This document shows positions 58,906 to 64,000 of a stretch of 64,000 nt of DNA, in pieces. Location: positions 42,590,233-42,654,232 of the forward strand of contig JARWIR010000002.1 in NCBI GenBank assembly GCA_029959085.1. The letters are read 5' to 3'. The translations under genes and the position numbers were made by a program. The stretch is from Nemophila menziesii. Lineage: Eukaryota > Streptophyta > Magnoliopsida > Boraginales > Hydrophyllaceae. Every line of letters begins with the position of its first letter. Position 1 is the stretch's first letter. The notes below the pieces were generated by a model. The model saw only the letters and a program-made list of their open reading frames with translations, did no database searches and had not been told where the DNA came from.

Positions 58906-59149
58906 TTTGTTTTTCCATAGAGTGATTTTTGAGTTTCACATGAGGAAAAAAAAGAAAAAACAGGAAAAGATAAGATAGGAGAGAGAGACACAATGATTAA
59001 GGTTTTAAAAATTATTGCCAAAATTAGAATATATAGGAAAATAAAATATGAAAAGGGGTAAAAATCAATTGGGAATTTAGGCTTATAGTGATAAATCTTG
59101 TTTGTGCCCTTTAGTAAGAAGAGAAGATTAAGGAGATGTAGTTGGGTCA
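58906..59149. other. Noncoding stretch
   Basis: AT-rich. The minus-strand open frame here is low-complexity and hydrophobic only because of T-runs. Confidence 0.4.
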
Positions 59150-59340
59150 TAATACAGGGACTTGTATCATAATTATTTTAAAAATAATTATGTTATTTTG
59201 CATATTATAAGAACTTATGATGTAATTAGTTCAAAATATATTTTATTTTGCATTTATAGGTATCAATAATACAGTTATTCCAAAATATTAACAAATATAA
59301 TGAAGTATTCTAAAATACGGGGTCTTGTATGGTAATAAAC
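59150..59340. repeat. Decayed relative of the 45-bp repeat
   Basis: Units of the type TTTTGCATATTATAAGAAC and TTATGATGTAATTAG recur about four times, resembling the arrays at 9540-9860 and 28620-28930. Confidence 0.4.
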
Positions 59341-60189
59341 TCGCACTCCTCTGAACCTGAATCTCCATGGTCCCCAATAAAATAGCCCTATTATTAGTTA
59401 AGAATGATTAAGCTCCTATTTATTATTATCTTTCACCAATTCACTAATAAAGGTGAGCTTGAGCTTTCTCTGGACATTTTCTGTGCTATACTATTGTGCA
59501 TGTGTCTGTATATATATGCATAATTGCATACTGGTGATAAGCCTAATTAATAGAAACATATGAGTATTGGAGTATAGAATCTAGATTAACTAATTTATCA
59601 TTAATTTTACATATATACTAAATTTTAAAAAAAAATGTTAACATAGATTTGATGGTTTCAACATTTTTATATTATGCACAAGCCCATCAACAAAATAGTT
59701 GACTTATTGCTCTGTCTAGAATAAGGTCAATGGCCATGTCATTTGAGTTTGACATCAACAATGCTAAGTGTGATGATAAGATTTACTAATTGATCGTGTT
59801 TTACAATACATGTTTTTGCTTTATATACTTATTATGTAGGTAAATTGTGATTAATTAGAATTAGAATAGTGATAATTAGCTTTTGTTCATTTTAATACAG
59901 GACGTACGAAATTGTGGGTGGATAATTCACTAGTTTATTTAACATCAACATGAATGTTGATGATGTAATTTTACATTAAACCTCTTTAAAATACCCTGTC
60001 TTGCTTCAGAAACTCAGGAACAAAACTGATGGTCATGTCATTTCAGTACTCATCATGGTAAGATTTTACTTCTCAAGGCTTAAAAATCTAATGCTGAACT
60101 TTTAACTAAAAATATTATGTTATATTTCTCCACTTTATGTTAATTCCTTTTTTAGCTGAATTAATTCTTTTGATATAAATATTGTGCAG
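59341..60189. other. Noncoding stretch
   Basis: No gene. One short self-complementary site is seen, CATCAACATGAATGTTGATG (59944-59963). Confidence 0.4.
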
Positions 60190-60287
60190 ATCAGGAAGAA
60201 AATCTCGTTAAAAGAATGAAAAACTATAGAGGTACAGTAAAGATAAAGCTGATGAAAAGGGCAACCCTACACAAGCTCCTACATTAA
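60190..60287 (+). pseudogene. Exon-like fragment, weakly 14-3-3-like
   Basis: After an acceptor (TTGTGCAG|, 60188-60189) a 32-codon frame ends at TAA 60285-60287. It contains VKRMKNYRGTVKIKL and HKLL, which line up loosely with the E..V..IK.YR..VE.EL......LL helix of 14-3-3 proteins. No other 14-3-3 exon was found nearby. Resemblance over such a short span may be chance. Confidence 0.25.
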
Positions 60288-60366
60288 ACATTCATAGATT
60301 CTTCTATTAGATTCTCTTTGGTGTATTACTTAATAATACATCATCAAGGAAACCTCTATAGTTTTT
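60219..60366. repeat. Perfect 15-bp inverted repeat, 148 bp apart end to end
   Basis: AAAAACTATAGAGGT at 60219-60233 and its exact reverse complement at 60352-60366. It could be the ends of a small element or the stem of a hairpin transcript. It overlaps the 14-3-3-like fragment. Confidence 0.6.
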
Positions 60367-61690
60367 GTTCAGGATTTAAAATATATAATAGGGAATATCC
60401 TTCCTGTATATAATATTTAGGAAATTATATTAAATTTAATGCGAGTATATTACTTAAGGCTAATTTCGTTCACCATTTTATGAGGTATAATTAAGGTAGC
60501 TGTCCGAGCATACCTGGTGACAAAAAATGACTTACTAAGGTAATGTCTGATGTTGCATGGTCTTATCTTTTGGAACTCGATTTCTCCAATTATGTTCTGA
60601 CCAAAAATAGAAAGCAATTTCTCTAATTATGCTTTCTAGGTGGGATGAGCATATATGCCTCAAAATAGCCTTAGCCCAAATCTTGGACCGAATTAATGTT
60701 CCATCACTTTAATACCCCTGATATTTGTTACAAGCTTGTGTTAACACTTTGATACCCTCACATTTGTTACAATCCTGTGTTAGTATTAGTATCTTCTCAT
60801 ATATAAATTGTTTAACAACTAATGAATCAAATGATATGGGAAAGTTTTTTAGAGCTTGTTTATTATATAATCTTTATTGTACTTCTGGACATAAAATATC
60901 AAATAATAATTTATAGTTCTTTATTAACAACATGAGATTTAAGGATACACATTATCTTACAATCAAGATTAAATACTAAAAATAAAAAACTAGAATCGTG
61001 GAAACAAGAGAGTAAAAGATATATTATCTTACAAATTCGTCCGGGATGATAATAATTAAGATAGCGAAGTTGTGATGATTCAATTAAACTTACAGATAAT
61101 TCATAAAAGCTACCCGCGTTAGAAATGGAACCGACCTGATTGACACAATGCAACAACAAATTACGGTAATATAGAATAAACATCTTCTTAATGAGTGATG
61201 AATCATTGTCTTATTGCTTGTTCTAGTGTCTCCTTGGTAATTATATCTGTATTTGCCACAATAAATTGACTTAGAGATGGACTACGCCAATGATAAGAAT
61301 TTCCGAGCATTATACTCTTGTTTGAAGAAACCGAAGCTGTCATCATAGTAACTATGATTGAAATTATTGGAGTAGTTGCTCGTTCATTCGTTTGAGATAC
61401 ATATATTTACACATACCTTTAACGTACTCATGGCTTTTGCACCGCTCAGATTTGTGCCAGCATTACCAAAAAATGAGTAACCGCCTCATCTGCTTCATCT
61501 GCTTCTTTCGATTTTTTCCTAGTCCTATGGAGAATATTTTTAACTCTAATGGTTCGCAGCTTTATCTCCGAACGTAACTTCATACCATTATCAAGCAGCA
61601 AACGTACTCTCAGCTCGCTAAATCACAACTTCCATCACATTCATGTACAATATATTTCTATATACAAAATTCTAACTGAACTTTCCTTAG
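60367..61690. other. Intergenic stretch with unassigned open stretches
   Basis: On the minus strand 61395-61206 stays open for about 62 codons without an early ATG (includes SNKSIMLGNSYHWRSPSLSQ), and a segment near 61490-61420 ends at a fair donor, AAG|GTATGTG. They do not join convincingly and match no family I know. Confidence 0.25.
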
Positions 61691-61793
61691 GTTGATCGAC
61701 GATCAAAGCTTGGAGAATGAAGAGTTGTTGAACATGACTGAGATGGAGATTAGAGGTCCATGCTTGAAACAGACACGTCATGTTGCTCGTTAA
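61691..61793 (+). other. Possible terminal exon, unassigned
   Basis: After CTTTCCTTAG| (61681-61690) a frame of 33 codons reads LIDDQSLENEELLNMTEMEI, then RGPCLKQTRHVAR and TAA (61791-61793). Its composition looks protein-like, but the family is unknown and no upstream exon could be assigned. Confidence 0.25.
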
Positions 61794-62500
61794 TGGTAAC
61801 TCCTGTCATTGTTGTTCATGGTAATATTGGAATTAATAAAATAATTTCATTGATCAAGCATCCAAGAAACCAGAATTAAAACTTACTATTTATACTTAAA
61901 TTTTTAAAGGTTCATGTATTAAAATTTTAAAAGGGAATTATTACGATCTATAATCCAGATCTAACATTAAGTTCCATCTCCCATCCCCTAGTTTAATATT
62001 CCCTTTAAAAGTCCAAAAAAAAATTTCTTTCCTTTTTCGCCCCTATTTTGTGTTCTCTTATGCTTAATCTAATATATATTATATTTCACCAGAACATAAC
62101 AATAAGCTTCGTCACTCCCTCGCTACCACCCAACACCACCATCAACAAGGACATCATCACCACCGATTGAACCACCCGATTGTGTTGTGATATTCGATAC
62201 TAAGAGGAAATCTTCAGTGATTAAAGAAGCTAGTAGGCTACAGATTTCCAAACCTGTAACTAAATACCACAAATATTTTCTGAACTTAGTGTGAGTATTC
62301 TTATTTTATCCTTCTAAAATTGTGACCATATGATATTACTGTTTATCTGTTCATTGTATGATTCACACCTATTAGTGAGAATGGGAGTCGAATTACTAGC
62401 TAGGAAAGATTGTGAAACTACATCACCTATGCCATGAGCTTACTCCATGTAGTTTATTTACTGCATTTTATGTTTTATTAACTATATAATTATCTAATAT
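61794..62500. other. Noncoding stretch
   Basis: No gene or repeat end recognised. Confidence 0.4.
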
Positions 62501-64000
62501 TGTCATGCCCCAAAAAACATGACTATTCTATCTAATTTAAAATAACTAAAAGACATTTTATTACAATAATTAACTATTGATTACATTACATTAATTAGAA
62601 ATAAATAAATACAAACAAACTAATAAATACAAAAGTCTATTCTTCCTCTACAACCAATCTTGTGTTACTGACCACTACCGAAATCCTTAAGTTATCTTAA
62701 CCTGAAAGGGTGGGGGAAAGGGAGGTGAACTTCCACTAACTCAACGAGAAAATTAATAATAGTCATATGTAGAATTTAACCTAGGGGCAATAATTATATT
62801 CAAACGTTGTCATTGAACTGATATATGTCAGAATATAATTTAAACATTAATAAAGCGATTAACAAATCAGATAGGTGTATATAGCCAACTAGGCAGCCCA
62901 TACTACCCAGCAAGCCATATACACTAGAAAATAATAATCATGTTGCAAAGGATACTGTGGTCTTGCCCTTATGACTCCCGCCTCAATACTCGATCCTTTA
63001 CCGCTACCACGGGTAATACCCCAGGTATACCGAACCTACGATCCACTTGCCAAGGAACTCTCTGTCACATGCGGCAGGTAGGAATAGATCATGATAGTCG
63101 TGTTAACCTTGGCAATCCCGCTACCGCCTAGTGCCACATGATTGTATCATGTCGAACGATCGATCGATAGATATATCAAATATCAAATATGAAACGACTA
63201 AGTAGGTCGATTCAACAACGATAGCAATTAAAAATTAATGGATAGACGACGAAGTAGGATGTGCTATCCCAATTATACAATTAATCATATCATAATGAAA
63301 TAATACAATTAATTCAATAATAACAAGACAATTTAATTCAGATAAATAATAACACATAGAGTCCAATATCACCGAATTAAATATATTACTGAATAATCTA
63401 AAATAAGGTTAAAGATAAACATAATAAAGATTATTTAAACCTTCACCTGAAAAATAGGCTTTAATAAATAATTTATTAAGTGGCCGTCCTTCCAACCAAG
63501 ATTACCATTATCCAACTTCAAAGATATCTCGTTATTTACTATTTTTATCATCTAGCTATATATTGAGATTCCTACTTTCCAGTATAAAATCATCTTTGTT
63601 TTAGAATATATTTTGTAGTATAAAATGAGAGTTTCGGTTTTGGTATTTAAAGAGGGTGAGTTTTGCTATATTTTTTCTTTCTTGTTACTATACATATTTC
63701 CTCTTTATTTCATCTAATTCGTACCCAGTTTATATAGGTGAACGCAATATAAATTAGTGTCCCTATATGTTATTAGCTAGTTTAATGTCATGCATTAACA
63801 TTATCTACGTAACCTATATGTTAATAATAGGTTTTAAGAGTCATGCAAGTAAAGATGTGGCAAATTTATCATAAATCTATGATATAGGATTTATCAAAAG
63901 ATAAAGTGTTAACTTACTGTATATATCAGGTTTTCCTCTGGGATAATATGCTAACAATTAAGGTTTACTAAATAACTCGAATATTTAAAGCAACTACATT
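62501..64000 (+). repeat. Probable start of an LTR, running off the window
   Basis: TGTCATGCCCC at 62501 is a start of the kind seen in plant Ty3/gypsy LTRs. The following sequence (GGGTGGGGGAAAGG, AACTCAACGAG, then a GC-richer segment at 62940-63140) fits such an LTR. No end, primer site or partner is in view. The short open frame at 62940-63131 has no recognisable domain. Confidence 0.35.

Noticed and set aside
1..64000. CRISPR array, operon or bacterial-type gene cluster
   Set aside because: None found. The spaced repeats seen are retroelement or intronic, and the content is clearly plant nuclear DNA.

Overview
This window is nuclear DNA from a flowering plant, probably a eudicot; the species cannot be read from it. 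It is very AT-rich and repeat-rich. The evidence for a plant is an Athila-type Ty3/gypsy retrotransposon with a tRNA-Asp-type primer site, plant LINE fragments with zf-RVT and RNase H parts, a tRNA-derived SINE, and pieces of plant-specific gene families (HD-ZIP class IV homeodomain, F-box/Sel1/MYND, DREB/AP2). Genes are few and most are broken.

Layout. (1) 1-14517 and 19888-33758 are two copies of one block of about 13.8 kb, differing at roughly 3% of positions in a sampled stretch. A third partial copy, 34527-35590, repeats positions 1-1080. A SINE sits at the block edge in all three places (773-1080, 19888-20187, 35298-35590), so the breakpoints of the duplication coincide with the SINE. 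Each full block carries the same minus-strand HD-ZIP IV homeodomain gene. In copy 1 (coding exons 8837-9517) every splice site and the reading frame are intact up to the end of the homeodomain. In copy 2 (27922-28600) three splice sites are lost and a stop lies just before the homeodomain. (2) Between the blocks, 14518-19887 holds an F-box/Sel1/MYND pseudogene (16172-19460) that a 5'-truncated LINE (17576-19198) splits between its Sel1-like part and its MYND finger.

(3) 36573-49426 is a structurally complete Athila-type element of 12,854 bp: LTRs of 1613 and 1614 bp, a 5-bp ATGAG target duplication, PBS, gag, protease-RT-RNase H-integrase, a third ORF and a polypurine tract. It is defective: a 1-nt loss lies at the protease active site, one stop separates RNase H from integrase, and two stops lie in ORF3. 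The LTRs differ at about 31 positions (about 1.9%), so the insertion is fairly recent. It sits inside ORF3 of an older minus-strand relative, whose halves are 35592-36567 and 49432-50455. Next to that are a truncated minus-strand LTR (50456-51478), an internally deleted minus-strand Athila relative (51479-54010), and a plus-strand LTR of a third related family (54016 to about 54950).

(4) 55000-64000 is gene debris: two well-formed minus-strand exons of an unrecognised membrane protein, a second LINE remnant (56060-57330), a frameshifted DREB2-like AP2 fragment (58470-58689), a weak 14-3-3-like exon, an unassigned terminal exon, and what looks like the start of another LTR at 62501.

No locus here shows genes working together as a pathway. 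The main story is genome dynamics: SINE-bounded segmental duplication, loss of one duplicated transcription-factor gene, and nested retroelement insertion. The most unusual sequence is a GC-rich array of perfect palindromes and hairpins (44190-44640) between integrase and ORF3 of the Athila element. A different palindrome-rich cluster occupies the same place in the older relative.
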